The translations under genes and the position numbers were made by a program. From Corallococcus sp. EGB (GTDB taxonomy: Bacteria > Myxococcota > Myxococcia > Myxococcales > Myxococcaceae), in NCBI RefSeq assembly GCF_019968905.1, contig NZ_CP079946.1, forward strand, positions 2,852,001 to 2,916,000: DNA of 64,000 nucleotides. Reading direction: 5' to 3'. The notes below the pieces were generated by a model, which was not told the DNA's origin, made no database searches, and saw only the letters and a list, made by a program, of their open reading frames with translations. Positions within the stretch are counted from its first letter, which is position 1. Each line of letters starts with the position of its first letter. Below, one piece after another: positions 26,223-34,370 of this stretch.

Positions 26223-26571
26223 CCCGCTGCCCACGCCCGAGGAGCGCCGCGAGCAGGTGCGCGAGTTGATGCGCACGTGCCCGGAGCGCGAGTCCGGCCT
26301 GCTGCGCCTGCGGCTGTACCGCGAGACGCCCCCGTCCCCGGAGGACGCGGGGTACGGCGGACTCAAGGCCCGGTGCGCGGTGTGCTGGGCGCTGCGCCCG
26401 CGCCACCTGCAGCTCGGCGAGGTGAAGGAGCGCCCGGTGGCCACCTGCCGGCATCCTGCCTGCGAGCGGCTGTGGCGGACGGCGAAGAAGCGGGAGCGGC
26501 CATTCCATGCGCGCGCGAAGGCCGCGCTGCTGGCCTCGTTCGCAGGGGGGCCCGAGGTGCGCCATGCGTGA
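26215..26571 (+). CDS. Hypothetical protein with a putative zinc-binding Cys/His cluster
   Basis: 118 residues. Residues about 52-86 carry CAVC, then CRHPACERLW, a CxxC...CxHxxxC arrangement that could hold a zinc ion. Both ends are charged and helical. The family is not recognised. Overlap of 8 bases on each side indicates translational coupling in the early operon. Confidence 0.6.
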   Translation: MGSPLPTPEERREQVRELMRTCPERESGLLRLRLYRETPPSPEDAGYGGLKARCAVCWALRPRHLQLGEVKERPVATCRHPACERLWRTAKKRERPFHARAKAALLASFAGGPEVRHA

Positions 26572-26755
26572 CCTGCTCACCGCGGCCGGCATCCTCGCCG
26601 CCCTCGCCGTGCTTCGGGGCGTCACCGCACTCCTCGACATGGTGGACCGCGACGCGGCGCCCACCACGCCCACACCCACCACCGGCCGGCCCGTGCTGCG
26701 TGTGCTGCCGGGCGGCCTTTCCACGCAGCGCGAGGAGGCGAAGCACCATGGCTGA
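26564..26755 (+). CDS. Small single-TM phage protein
   Basis: 63 residues from the ATG at 26564. An N-terminal hydrophobic helix (LLTAAGILAALAVLRGVTALL) precedes a Thr/Pro-rich tail and a basic end. Likely an inner-membrane peptide; no family is recognised. Overlaps both neighbours by 8 bases. Confidence 0.55.
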   Translation: MRDLLTAAGILAALAVLRGVTALLDMVDRDAAPTTPTPTTGRPVLRVLPGGLSTQREEAKHHG

Positions 26756-27842
26756 GACGGCCATCGAGTGGACGGACGTCGTCTGGAACCCGACGCGCGG
26801 CTGCTCCCGCGTCTCCCCGGGCTGCGGTGGGGGAACTCCCGGTGCGCGCAAGGGCGGCTGCTACGCGGAGCGCATGGCCATCCGGCTGTCCGGGCCGGGG
26901 CAGGCCTACGAGGGGCTCGTGAAGAGCACCCCGGCGGGCCCGCGCTGGACGGGCAAGGTGGTGCTCGACGCGGAGAAACTGCTCGAGCCGCTCCGCTGGC
27001 GAAAGCCCCGGCGCATCTTCGTCAACAGCATGAGCGACCTCTTCCACGAGTCGCTCCAGGCGAAGGACATCGCGAAGGTGTTCGCGGTGATGGCGCTCGC
27101 GCGGCGGCACACCTTCCAGGTGCTGACGAAGCGCGCGGACGTCATGGCGCGCGCCGTGGGCAGCGAGGACTTCAAGGGCCAGGTGCTGTCCATCGCTTCC
27201 ATGGAGGCGACGCGGCGCGGGCTCAAGCTGGATCCGGACGAGTTGCGCTGGCCGCTGCCCAACGTGTGGCTGGGCGTGTCGGTGGAGGATCAGCAGCGCG
27301 CGGACGAGCGCATTCCGGAGCTGCTGCGCACGCCCGCGGCGGTGCGGTGGCTGTCCTGCGAGCCGCTGCTCGGGCTGGTGGACCTGTCGCGATTCATGCA
27401 GTGGCGAATGCAGACCGGCGGCTGGAACGGGCCGGTCCATCACCACGTGCTGCCGGCAGTCGGTGGAACCCGGGGCCTGGACTGGGTCGTCGTTGGCGGT
27501 GAGTCCGGCCCGGGCGCGCGACCCATGCATCCCGTCTGGGCGCGACGCCTGCGCGACCAGTGCGTGAGCGCGGGCGTGTGCTTCTTCTTCAAGCAGTGGG
27601 GCGCGTGGAAACCCTGCTGCGCGATGACGGAGCAGGAGACGGACGCGCTCTACGAACCTGTGCCCGAGGGCATGCCGGACGACAGCACGCGCCGCTGCCT
27701 CGTGCCGGAGGTGACCTTTCCCACGGAGCCACTGCCCGTAGGCGGTGAGGTCCACACGCTCTTCGAACTCGGGAAGACGGCCGCTGGCCGCGTCCTCGAC
27801 GGCCGGACTTGGGACGAGATGCCGGAGGTGGTCCGTGGTTGA
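26748..27842 (+). CDS. DUF5131 (phage Gp37/Gp68) family protein
   Basis: 364 residues. The signature IEWTDVVWNPTRGCSRVSPGC, GCYAERMA, RRIFVNSMSDLFHE, FQVLTKRADVM, PNVWLGVSVEDQ, RWLSCEPLLG and DWVVVGGESGPGARPM is diagnostic of the family. The three N-terminal Cys (GCSRVSPGC...GCY) recall a radical-SAM iron-sulfur site, and the fold is thought to be TIM-barrel-like, but the reaction is unknown. These proteins are common in phages next to DUF1643 and ASCH-like genes, as here. Confidence 0.88.
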   Translation: MAETAIEWTDVVWNPTRGCSRVSPGCGGGTPGARKGGCYAERMAIRLSGPGQAYEGLVKSTPAGPRWTGKVVLDAEKLLEPLRWRKPRRIFVNSMSDLFHESLQAKDIAKVFAVMALARRHTFQVLTKRADVMARAVGSEDFKGQVLSIASMEATRRGLKLDPDELRWPLPNVWLGVSVEDQQRADERIPELLRTPAAVRWLSCEPLLGLVDLSRFMQWRMQTGGWNGPVHHHVLPAVGGTRGLDWVVVGGESGPGARPMHPVWARRLRDQCVSAGVCFFFKQWGAWKPCCAMTEQETDALYEPVPEGMPDDSTRRCLVPEVTFPTEPLPVGGEVHTLFELGKTAAGRVLDGRTWDEMPEVVRG

Positions 27843-28503
27843 GCGGCCCATCCTCTACAGCCAGCCGATGGTCCGGGCACGGCTCGCTGACCGGAAGACG
27901 GTCACGCGGCGGCTGGTGAAGTCTCTCGGTCCGGACACCGTCTACGGACGTAAGCCCGACTGGGTCGGTGTCCCTGAGTCGGCGCGTCGTCGCGGTGGGT
28001 GGCTGCTCCCCGACATCGGCCCGCAGTTTGTCTGTCCCTTCGGCCAGCCCGGGGACCGGCTCTGGGTGCGGGAGACGTGGGCGCTGGAGGACCTGGAGGG
28101 CGACGGCCAGCGCGTTGTGTGGATGGCCGACCGTGCCGCCGCGTGGCGCACGAACCTCGCCGAGCGCTTCTACTTGGCGTCGGACTACGAGCCGCGGCGC
28201 TGGACGCCCTCCATCCACATGCCGCGCTGGGCGAGCCGGTTGACGGACGAGGTGGTGTCCGTGCGTGTCGAGCGCCTACACGACATCACCGAGGCGGACG
28301 CGCGGGCGGAGGGGATGCAGCGCTACCACGGCCCGTTGAGGTGGGGGCGGTGGCTGGACGTCCTCACCGGGGAGCCCATCCACAACAGCGCGCGGGACGC
28401 CTTCGCCACCTACTTCGTGACGCTGCCCGGCGGGACGGATGCGTGGGAGTGCAACGACTGGGTGTGGCGCGTGGAGACGCGGCGGGTGGAGGGCGCGCGA
28501 TGA
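27835..28503 (+). CDS. Phage ASCH-fold-like protein (ERPILYS type)
   Basis: 222 residues from a GTG at 27835 overlapping the gene before by 8 bases. Hallmarks: RPILYSQPMVRARLADRKTV, CPFGQPGDRLWVRETW, PSIHMPRWASRLT and VERLHDITEADARAEG, a pattern widespread in prophages of many hosts. The core resembles the ASCH/PUA-like RNA-binding fold, but no biochemical role is established. It sits between DUF5131 and DUF1643 genes. Confidence 0.75.
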   Translation: MVERPILYSQPMVRARLADRKTVTRRLVKSLGPDTVYGRKPDWVGVPESARRRGGWLLPDIGPQFVCPFGQPGDRLWVRETWALEDLEGDGQRVVWMADRAAAWRTNLAERFYLASDYEPRRWTPSIHMPRWASRLTDEVVSVRVERLHDITEADARAEGMQRYHGPLRWGRWLDVLTGEPIHNSARDAFATYFVTLPGGTDAWECNDWVWRVETRRVEGAR

Positions 28504-29006
28504 CGCCCCGCTACCTGGATGCCGGCGCTGAGCTGAGCGAGTGCGGCCTGTACCGGTACCGCCTCTGGCGCCGCTGGTCCGCGCAGGAGGGCGCGCCGCG
28601 CGTCCTCTTAGTGATGCTGAACCCCTCCGTCGCCGATGGGCAGCAGGACGATCCGACGCTGCGCCGCTGCGTGGCCTTCGCGCAGTCGTGGGGCTACGGC
28701 GCGCTCACGCTTTGCAACCTCTTCGCCCTGCGGGCCACCGACCCGGCGGACCTGATGCCGGCGAAGGACGCGGTGGGCCCGCTCAACGATGCGGCCCTCG
28801 AAGCCGCTGCGCGTGATGCCACCCTCGTCGTCGGGGCGTGGGGCGCCCACCGCATGGTGCCCCAGCGTGCGCCCGCGGTGCTGGCGCTGCTGCTCCGGTA
28901 CCACTCGGTGCACGCGCTCGCGCTCACAGGCGCTGGCGAGCCGCGGCATCCGCTGTACCTGGCCGGCCACCTGCGGCCGCAGATCTACCGGGAGGCGCTG
29001 TCGTGA
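28500..29006 (+). CDS. DUF1643 family protein
   Basis: 168 residues. RYRLWRRWS, LLVMLNPSVADGQQDDPTLRR, LCNLFALRATDP and VVGAWGAH are the DUF1643 signature. Members are frequent in phages and plasmids; function is unknown, although the fold may bind nucleotides. Start ATG overlaps the preceding stop by 4 bases. Confidence 0.85.
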   Translation: MTPRYLDAGAELSECGLYRYRLWRRWSAQEGAPRVLLVMLNPSVADGQQDDPTLRRCVAFAQSWGYGALTLCNLFALRATDPADLMPAKDAVGPLNDAALEAAARDATLVVGAWGAHRMVPQRAPAVLALLLRYHSVHALALTGAGEPRHPLYLAGHLRPQIYREALS

Positions 29007-29150
29007 GCCCCACGCGTATTGTCGTCCTGACCGGCACCTGCGCTGGTTACGTCCTCGCCCACGCGGAACCGCGCTTGGGCAGCCTCCTCCTTGGTGTCGT
29101 CTCCCTCTCTGCGGCGCTTGTCGCGGCTGCTTCCTGGGCGCTACCGCTAC
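29003..29150 (+). pseudogene. Small membrane protein gene, 3' end displaced by an inverted insert
   Basis: A GTG at 29003 (GTGA overlap with DUF1643) opens two hydrophobic stretches: IVVLTGTCAGYVLA and GSLLLGVVSLSAALVAAASW. After about codon 49 the frame continues only as the antisense of the restriction-type gene on the other strand, all the way to 30529, with no membrane-protein character. The original 3' end seems to have been lost when the cargo gene was inserted. The boundary near 29150 is approximate. Confidence 0.5.
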
Positions 29151-30418
29151 TCGACGAGCGTGCCGACCATCTCCAGCGCGAGCGGACCCGCGGGCTCGAA
29201 GCTGGTGCCGTCGTACGTGAGAACGGCCACGCCTTGTGCGCGAAGGAAGCGTTCTCGCGCATCGGACACTGGCGCATTCATGACGAGGCAAAGGAGGTCA
29301 TCAGGTTTGCCGCGGAAGTGGCGGTACTCCAGCAGCTGCGAGAGCGCGGCGCGCGTCAGGTCAACCTCGCTTCCCTGACCCAGCGTCTTCACCTCGAAGA
29401 TGACACGCCTACCATCGCCAGGGCGCCTTCCCCAAAGGTCCACCGACTTGGGTATCTCCCTGACGTCTCGCCAGCCTCTGGAGAGGAGAGCGCGGTTGAG
29501 CGCGGCAACAAGGTCGAAGTGGCCTTGCACGGCCTTCTCCTGCAGCGCGAGCGTTTCCTCGGGCGACCGCCGTTCGCCACCCAGGACGGGTGCCGCTGGG
29601 AGCCGCGTCTCATCGAAGGGGCGCTCCATGAGCGTCGGTGCCATACGCGCCCGCCGACTGGCAGCAGTTGGTGCCGCGGTGGTGGCGCCGACGCCGGCGC
29701 GCTCGCTAAAGGTCAGCCGAAAGCGGATGATGCGGCGCTGGGTTCCGTTGCTGTCTGTGCCGGTCGACCACCAGTGCTGCGTGCTGCGCGCGATGCCCAG
29801 GAAGCGCAGGAGACGCGTGGCGGCACCTTCAAACACGAAGTTCGTATAGCGGTTGGTGGCGAGCAGCTTGTTCTGCCCATCCATGCGCTGGTCGCCCGTC
29901 TTCCCTCGGCCCGTGTAGATGAGCTCGTTGCCCTCCCGGTAGTCCTCATAGTCGAAGGACTTCGCCCCTCCGATGTGGGTGATGAGCAGCAGCGCCTGCA
30001 TCTCGGGGCGCGAGGCCATGCCGCCGACGGAGCTGAAGTAGTTCGGCTCGCAGGCGAAGAGCTTCCCGAGCTCGTCCCAGGAATAGATGCGACCTGGCTC
30101 CAAGCTTGGCAGGGGACGCTTCGCGGGAGCGCTGGCGTCCTTCAGCGACACGACGTTGAAAGCGAGCGAGCGAAGCTTGGCGCGGACCGTGGCGTCGCCG
30201 CCGCTGAAGGCGGTGTTTGCCAGCGGCTTTCCGTGTTGGAAACCATAGGCCGCACCGACGATGGCCTTGGAATCGAAGAGCTCTCCCTCAAACGAGAGGA
30301 AGTAGCTCCGGGCTTCTCCGTATCCGTACTTCTGGAGGAAGGCTTCTCGGCCGATCTCCCGAAACTCGGCGATGGCTGCCAGGACTGCGTCCCGCGATGT
30401 GAGGTCTTGAAGGGCCAC
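29147..30418 (-). CDS. Predicted modification-dependent restriction endonuclease (ScoMcrA-like N domain + SRA-like + PD-(D/E)XK)
   Basis: 423 residues. N-terminal about 85 residues (AVLAAIAEFREIGREAFL, YGYGEARSYFL, FDSKAIVGAAYGFQHG) match the head domain of ScoMcrA-type type IV restriction enzymes. The middle (GRIYSWDELGKLF, then YREGNELIYTGRGKTGDQ, QNKLLATNRY, ATRLLRFLG) matches the SRA-like module of HNH enzymes that recognise modified DNA. Instead of an HNH motif the C-terminus has VDLWGRRPGDGRRVIFEVKT, a PD-(D/E)XK centre (D...ExK). The GTG at 30418 is chosen by homology to the family N-terminus; GTG 30448 adds ten residues without a ribosome site. It lies opposite to the operon and is probably defence cargo. 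Confidence 0.72.
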   Translation of the reverse strand: MALQDLTSRDAVLAAIAEFREIGREAFLQKYGYGEARSYFLSFEGELFDSKAIVGAAYGFQHGKPLANTAFSGGDATVRAKLRSLAFNVVSLKDASAPAKRPLPSLEPGRIYSWDELGKLFACEPNYFSSVGGMASRPEMQALLLITHIGGAKSFDYEDYREGNELIYTGRGKTGDQRMDGQNKLLATNRYTNFVFEGAATRLLRFLGIARSTQHWWSTGTDSNGTQRRIIRFRLTFSERAGVGATTAAPTAASRRARMAPTLMERPFDETRLPAAPVLGGERRSPEETLALQEKAVQGHFDLVAALNRALLSRGWRDVREIPKSVDLWGRRPGDGRRVIFEVKTLGQGSEVDLTRAALSQLLEYRHFRGKPDDLLCLVMNAPVSDARERFLRAQGVAVLTYDGTSFEPAGPLALEMVGTLVE

Positions 30419-30525
30419 CCGGAGACCGTACTCCAGCCCTACCCACACGGACGTGCTGTCGACCTCAATCCGAGCCTCGCGTCGGTATGGGTCGCAGGCA
30501 CCCCCGGCGCAGGTCGAGGTGCAGC

Positions 30526-30909
30526 ATGAGCACGCCCACGCCCGCCATGACGGCGCTGGAGCAGGTTCGCGCCCTTGTCACCCGCCACCGCTTCCGCTGC
30601 GCCGGGGAGGCCCTCCTGCAGGAGGCGCTCGCCCAGGTGCTGACGGAGGCGGGCATTGCCTTCCAGCGTGAAGTGCGGCTGGGGGAGGCGGGCCGCATCG
30701 ACTTCCTGCTGACGGAGGCCCACGTCGGCCTCGAAGTGAAGGTGGACGGGGGCCTGTCCGAGGTCACCCGCCAGCTTCTGCGCTACGCGGAGCGGGAGGA
30801 CGTTCACGCCCTCCTGCTCGTCACCACCCGCAGTCGCCACGACAGCTTGCCGGCCCTCATGCAGGGCAAGCCCGTGCGCGTCGCCGTGTTGAAGGGAGGC
30901 CTGCTGTGA
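30526..30909 (+). CDS. PD-(D/E)XK nuclease-like phage protein
   Basis: 127 residues. EALLQEALAQVLTEAGIAFQ, GRIDFLLTEAHVGLEVKVDG and VTRQLLRYAE show the nuclease-fold order helix, ID, ExK, helix (Asp in RIDFL, Glu-Val-Lys in LEVKVD). The fold is also used by VRR-Nuc and restriction-like enzymes. GTG overlap (GTGA) with the helicase gene suggests the two act together in replication or recombination. ATG 30526 is the best start, and the region 30419-30525 between it and the inverted gene is the divergent promoter space. Confidence 0.7.
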   Translation: MSTPTPAMTALEQVRALVTRHRFRCAGEALLQEALAQVLTEAGIAFQREVRLGEAGRIDFLLTEAHVGLEVKVDGGLSEVTRQLLRYAEREDVHALLLVTTRSRHDSLPALMQGKPVRVAVLKGGLL

Positions 30910-32630
30910 AGACGTTCGGGACGGTGCGCCTGGAGGCGCGGAAGCTGGGCAGCCGCGGCGGTGCGCGGCCTGCGTGGGTGGTGCAGGCGGAGCCCCATGT
31001 GGCGCTGCGCCTGAAGCGCGTCTTCGACCGCATCAACAAGGGGGACGTCGGAGAAGTCCTCCTGGCGGCCACTGCGGAGACGGCGCGCGAGCTGGAGTGG
31101 TTCCTCGAGCGCTACCCCATGGAGGTGGTGGGGAAGGAGGCGAAGGACTTCCTCCGGCACGGCGCGCGCGAGCACGCACGGCGCGAGGCGCAGGTGGCGG
31201 AGCTGCTGGCGGCCGAGTACCAGGCGCCCGACTTCGCGATGAATGTCCCGCCCCGGGAGTACCAGCGGAAGGCAGCGGACATGTGGCTGCGACTGCAGCG
31301 GCTGTTGCTCGCGGACGACGTCGGCCTGGGGAAGACGGCCTCCGCGCTGACGGGCTTCACGGACGCGCGCACGCTGCCGGCCGTGGTGGTGACGCTGACG
31401 CACCTGCCCCGGCAGTGGCAGCGCGAGCTGGCGCGCTTCCTGCCGCGCCTGCGCGTGCACGTGGCGAAGCGCGCGACGCCGGAGGACGTCACCCGGGGGC
31501 GCGGCGGGAGGAAGCTGCCGTGGCCGGACGTCCTCGTCCTCAACTACCATAAGCTGTCCGGCTGGGCGGACACGCTGGCCAACGCGGGCGTGCGCTCCAT
31601 CGTCTTCGACGAGTGCCAGGAGCTGCGGCGCGGGCCGGAGTCGGACAAGTACCGGGCCGCCCACTACCTGGCGGAGCGCACGCCCTTCGTCATCGGCCTG
31701 TCCGCCACCCCCATCTACAACTACGGCGGGGAGATGTTTCACGTCCTCGACGCCATCAAGCCCGGCGTCCTGGGCACGCGTGAGGAGTTCAGCCGGGAGT
31801 GGTGCACCGGCGTGGACGACAAGCTCAACTTCAAGGACCCGCGCGCCTTCGGCACGTACCTGCGCGACGCGGGACTCATGCTGCGCCGCACACGGCAGGA
31901 CGTCGGGCGGGAGCTGCCGTCCCTCGCGCGCGACGTGCATACCGTCGAGTCGGACACGCGGGTGCTCGACGAGGTGCAGGACAAGGCCGCGGAGCTTGCC
32001 CGCATCATCCTCGCCCAGGGTGGGGTGAAGCCGGAGGAGCGACTCCACGCGTCCGGGGAGCTGTCCTGGCGGCTACGGCAGGCCACCGGCATCGCGAAGG
32101 CGCCCTTCGTCGCGGAGTTCGTCCGCATGCTGGTGGAGAACGGCGAGCGCGTGCTGCTCTACGGCTGGCACCACGAGGTGTACAGCATCTGGCGGGAGCG
32201 GCTCGCGGAGTACTCCCCGGCCATCTTCACCGGCCAGGAGAGCCCCGCGCAGAAGGAGGAGCAGGCGAAGCGCTTCAAGGACGGGCAGACGCCCATCCTC
32301 ATCATGTCGCTGCGCGCGGGCGCGGGACTCGACGGCCTCCAGCACTGCTGCCGCACGGTGGTGTTCGGCGAACTGGACTGGAGCCCCGGCGTGCACGAGC
32401 AGGCGTGCGGCCGCGTCCACCGCGACGGCCAGACGGACCCCGTCATGGCCTACTTCCTGGTGTCCGACTCCGGCTCGGACCCGGTGGTGGCGGACGTCCT
32501 CGGCATCAAGCGCAACCAGATGGAGGGCATTCGCGATCCGCAGGCCAGCCTCATGGAGCGGCTGGAGACGGACGAGGGCCGCGTCCGGAAGCTGGCCGAG
32601 GCCTTCCTGAAGAACCGGAGGGCGGCATGA
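30906..32630 (+). CDS. SNF2-type DNA helicase/translocase
   Basis: 574 residues from a GTG. N-terminal 110 residues are specific; then REYQRKAADMWL (Q-like motif), Walker A DDVGLGKTASAL (GKT at 142-144), VFDECQEL (motif II, DECQ), GLSATPIYN (motif III), and in the second lobe LLYGWHHEV, MSLRAGAGLDGLQ (V) and QACGRVHRDGQTDPV (VI). All helicase motifs are present. Superfamily 2 SNF2 proteins in phages work in replication, recombination or in remodelling of DNA-bound proteins. Coupled by 4-base overlaps to the nuclease and the PAPS reductase-like genes. Confidence 0.92.
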   Translation: MKTFGTVRLEARKLGSRGGARPAWVVQAEPHVALRLKRVFDRINKGDVGEVLLAATAETARELEWFLERYPMEVVGKEAKDFLRHGAREHARREAQVAELLAAEYQAPDFAMNVPPREYQRKAADMWLRLQRLLLADDVGLGKTASALTGFTDARTLPAVVVTLTHLPRQWQRELARFLPRLRVHVAKRATPEDVTRGRGGRKLPWPDVLVLNYHKLSGWADTLANAGVRSIVFDECQELRRGPESDKYRAAHYLAERTPFVIGLSATPIYNYGGEMFHVLDAIKPGVLGTREEFSREWCTGVDDKLNFKDPRAFGTYLRDAGLMLRRTRQDVGRELPSLARDVHTVESDTRVLDEVQDKAAELARIILAQGGVKPEERLHASGELSWRLRQATGIAKAPFVAEFVRMLVENGERVLLYGWHHEVYSIWRERLAEYSPAIFTGQESPAQKEEQAKRFKDGQTPILIMSLRAGAGLDGLQHCCRTVVFGELDWSPGVHEQACGRVHRDGQTDPVMAYFLVSDSGSDPVVADVLGIKRNQMEGIRDPQASLMERLETDEGRVRKLAEAFLKNRRAA

Positions 32631-33472
32631 CGTCCGCGAGTCCCTTTCGCATCGAAGGCCCTGCCGTCATCAGCTTCAGCGGTGGGCGGACGAGCGCGTA
32701 CATGCTCCGGCGGATCCTCGACGAGGGGCTCCAGCCGGATGTGCACGTCCTCTTCGCCAACACGGGGAAGGAGCGGCCGGAGACCCTGGATTTCGTCCAC
32801 GAGTGCCAGACGCGCTGGGGTGTACCAGTGCGCTGGCTGGAGCGGCACCATGGACAGGGCGACGTGCCGTCGTTCACCGAGGTGACGTACGCCACGGCCT
32901 CGCGTCAGGGTGAGCCCTTCGCTGCACTTCTCCGGGAACGGGGCTTCCCTCCGAACCCCATCATGCGGTTCTGCACCACAGAGCTGAAGGTGCGGGTGAT
33001 GAAGACGTTCATGCTGGCCCAGGGCTACGAGCACTGGACCAACGTGGTGGGCCTCCGTGCGGACGAGCCCGGGCGCGTCGCGAACGGTCGCGCGACGGAG
33101 GGGAAGGAGCGCTGGGACCTCGCCTATCCGCTTTTCGATGCCGGCATCCGCAAGGACGACGTCATCCTTTGGTGGAAGAAGCAGCCCCACGATCTCCAGC
33201 TCCGGTCCTGGGAGGGCAACTGCGACCTGTGCTTCCTCAAGGGGCAGTCTAAGCGGCTCCGCATCATGGAGGACCGCCCCGACCTTGCGGAGTGGTGGAT
33301 TGCCCGAGAGCGGGACCTGGGCGCCAGCTTCCGTGTGGACACGCCTACCTATGCAGCGTTGCTGCACCAAGCCCAATACCAGGGACGCTTCTTCAGTAAC
33401 GACCTCTTCAACGAGCAGCTCCCTGACGACCCCACGGACCTCGGCGACTGCGTGTGCCTGGAGGCGGCATGA
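32627..33472 (+). CDS. Phosphoadenosine phosphosulfate reductase-like protein (PP-loop ATPase family)
   Basis: 281 residues. AVISFSGGRTSAYML is a PP-loop (SGGxTS), followed by VLFANTGKERPETLDFV and the Cys motifs MRFCTTELKVR and GNCDLCFLKG (two Cys in CDLC). This pattern is common in phage PAPS-reductase-like proteins and in the DndC/IscS-linked DNA sulfur enzymes. It probably adenylates or thiolates a substrate; real sulfate assimilation in a phage is unlikely. No dndB, dndD or dndE homologue is visible nearby, so DNA phosphorothioation cannot be claimed. Confidence 0.85.
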   Translation: MTSASPFRIEGPAVISFSGGRTSAYMLRRILDEGLQPDVHVLFANTGKERPETLDFVHECQTRWGVPVRWLERHHGQGDVPSFTEVTYATASRQGEPFAALLRERGFPPNPIMRFCTTELKVRVMKTFMLAQGYEHWTNVVGLRADEPGRVANGRATEGKERWDLAYPLFDAGIRKDDVILWWKKQPHDLQLRSWEGNCDLCFLKGQSKRLRIMEDRPDLAEWWIARERDLGASFRVDTPTYAALLHQAQYQGRFFSNDLFNEQLPDDPTDLGDCVCLEAA

Positions 33473-34128
33473 GCCGCTGCGACGCCACCATGCGCGTCCC
33501 CATCTTCGGGGTCACCGCGCCGCAGCCGTGGGCGTGGAGCATTCAGGTCCGCAACGCGCCGGTGCTCAACGTGCACCGGACGCCGCCAGCGGACGTGCTG
33601 GGCGCCTACGTCGCGGTGTGCGCGGCGGAGTACGTGCCGGGGCTCAAGGGCTGGATGGCCTCCGACCCGGGACCCGGTGTCAGCGCACCGCCGACGAATG
33701 AGCTGCCCACCTGCGCGATGGTGGCGGTGGGCCGCATCTCGGCGGTGTCGCTCTACCCGGACGCCGACCGGCAGTCGCGCTGGTACGTGGGGCCTGCCGG
33801 GCTGTGGCTGGAGGACGTGGTGGCACTGCCGAATCCGGTGGCCTGCGACCCCGGCCCCGCGGACGTGCTGTGGGAGGTGCCCGCGCAGGTGCTCGCCCGC
33901 GTGCGCCTCGCCTTCGGCGTCGTCGTCCATGCGGACACGGCGCGCTGGGCCGCCTACGAGGACCTTGCCGCGCGCTCCGGAGGCCGTGAGCCCGCCAGCC
34001 TCCGCGACCGTGTCCTCCGGAAGTGTGCCTGCCGGAGGGCGATGACGAAGTGCCCGACGTGCCGGGCCTGGCGCTGCACAGCGCCTGGCTGCCCGCCGCA
34101 CACCTGCGCCACGGGGGTATCGCCTTGA
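33469..34128 (+). CDS. ASCH-like protein with C-terminal Cys-rich tail
   Basis: 219 residues. IFGVTAPQPWAWSIQVRN resembles the opening of ASCH domains (ALTLHQPWAWAI). The core beta-sheet region runs to about residue 155, and the tail CACRRAMTKCPTCRAWRC followed by CPPHTC has at least seven Cys, fitting one or two zinc ribbons. It may bind RNA or modified nucleotides (inference from fold). ATG overlaps the upstream stop. Confidence 0.6.
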   Translation: MSRCDATMRVPIFGVTAPQPWAWSIQVRNAPVLNVHRTPPADVLGAYVAVCAAEYVPGLKGWMASDPGPGVSAPPTNELPTCAMVAVGRISAVSLYPDADRQSRWYVGPAGLWLEDVVALPNPVACDPGPADVLWEVPAQVLARVRLAFGVVVHADTARWAAYEDLAARSGGREPASLRDRVLRKCACRRAMTKCPTCRAWRCTAPGCPPHTCATGVSP

Positions 34129-34370
34129 GCCGCTGCCGCCTCCCCGCCGTGCGCTGCGAGCACTGCGGCGCCACCCGCCTGGGCGACGCCATCACCGACG
34201 ACGGCAGGCCGTCGCCTCACGCGCCGCGCGTGGCCTCGGAGGCCGTGCGCGCTTCCCACCCGGGCCCCTGGCCCACCTGCCGGCACGGCATCGCGGCGCT
34301 GGCCGACTGCATGGACCGGCCTGTCCCTCCCGCCTGCTGCCCTCCGCTCACCCTGGACACGACACCATGA
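34125..34370 (+). CDS. Small Cys-rich phage protein
   Basis: 81 residues from a TTG that overlaps the upstream stop (TTGA). It has CEHCGATRLGDAI, then CRHGIAALADCMD and ACCPP; the first pair is a zinc-knuckle shape. The start codon is uncertain, but the stop overlaps the next start (ATGA), keeping the operon pattern. Confidence 0.45.
   Translation: MSRCRLPAVRCEHCGATRLGDAITDDGRPSPHAPRVASEAVRASHPGPWPTCRHGIAALADCMDRPVPPACCPPLTLDTTP

Noticed and set aside
28838-30529. 563-codon plus-strand frame through the restriction-type gene
   Set aside because: Beyond about 29150 it is antisense to a gene with clear domains; only its first part from 29003 is kept as a truncated membrane gene.
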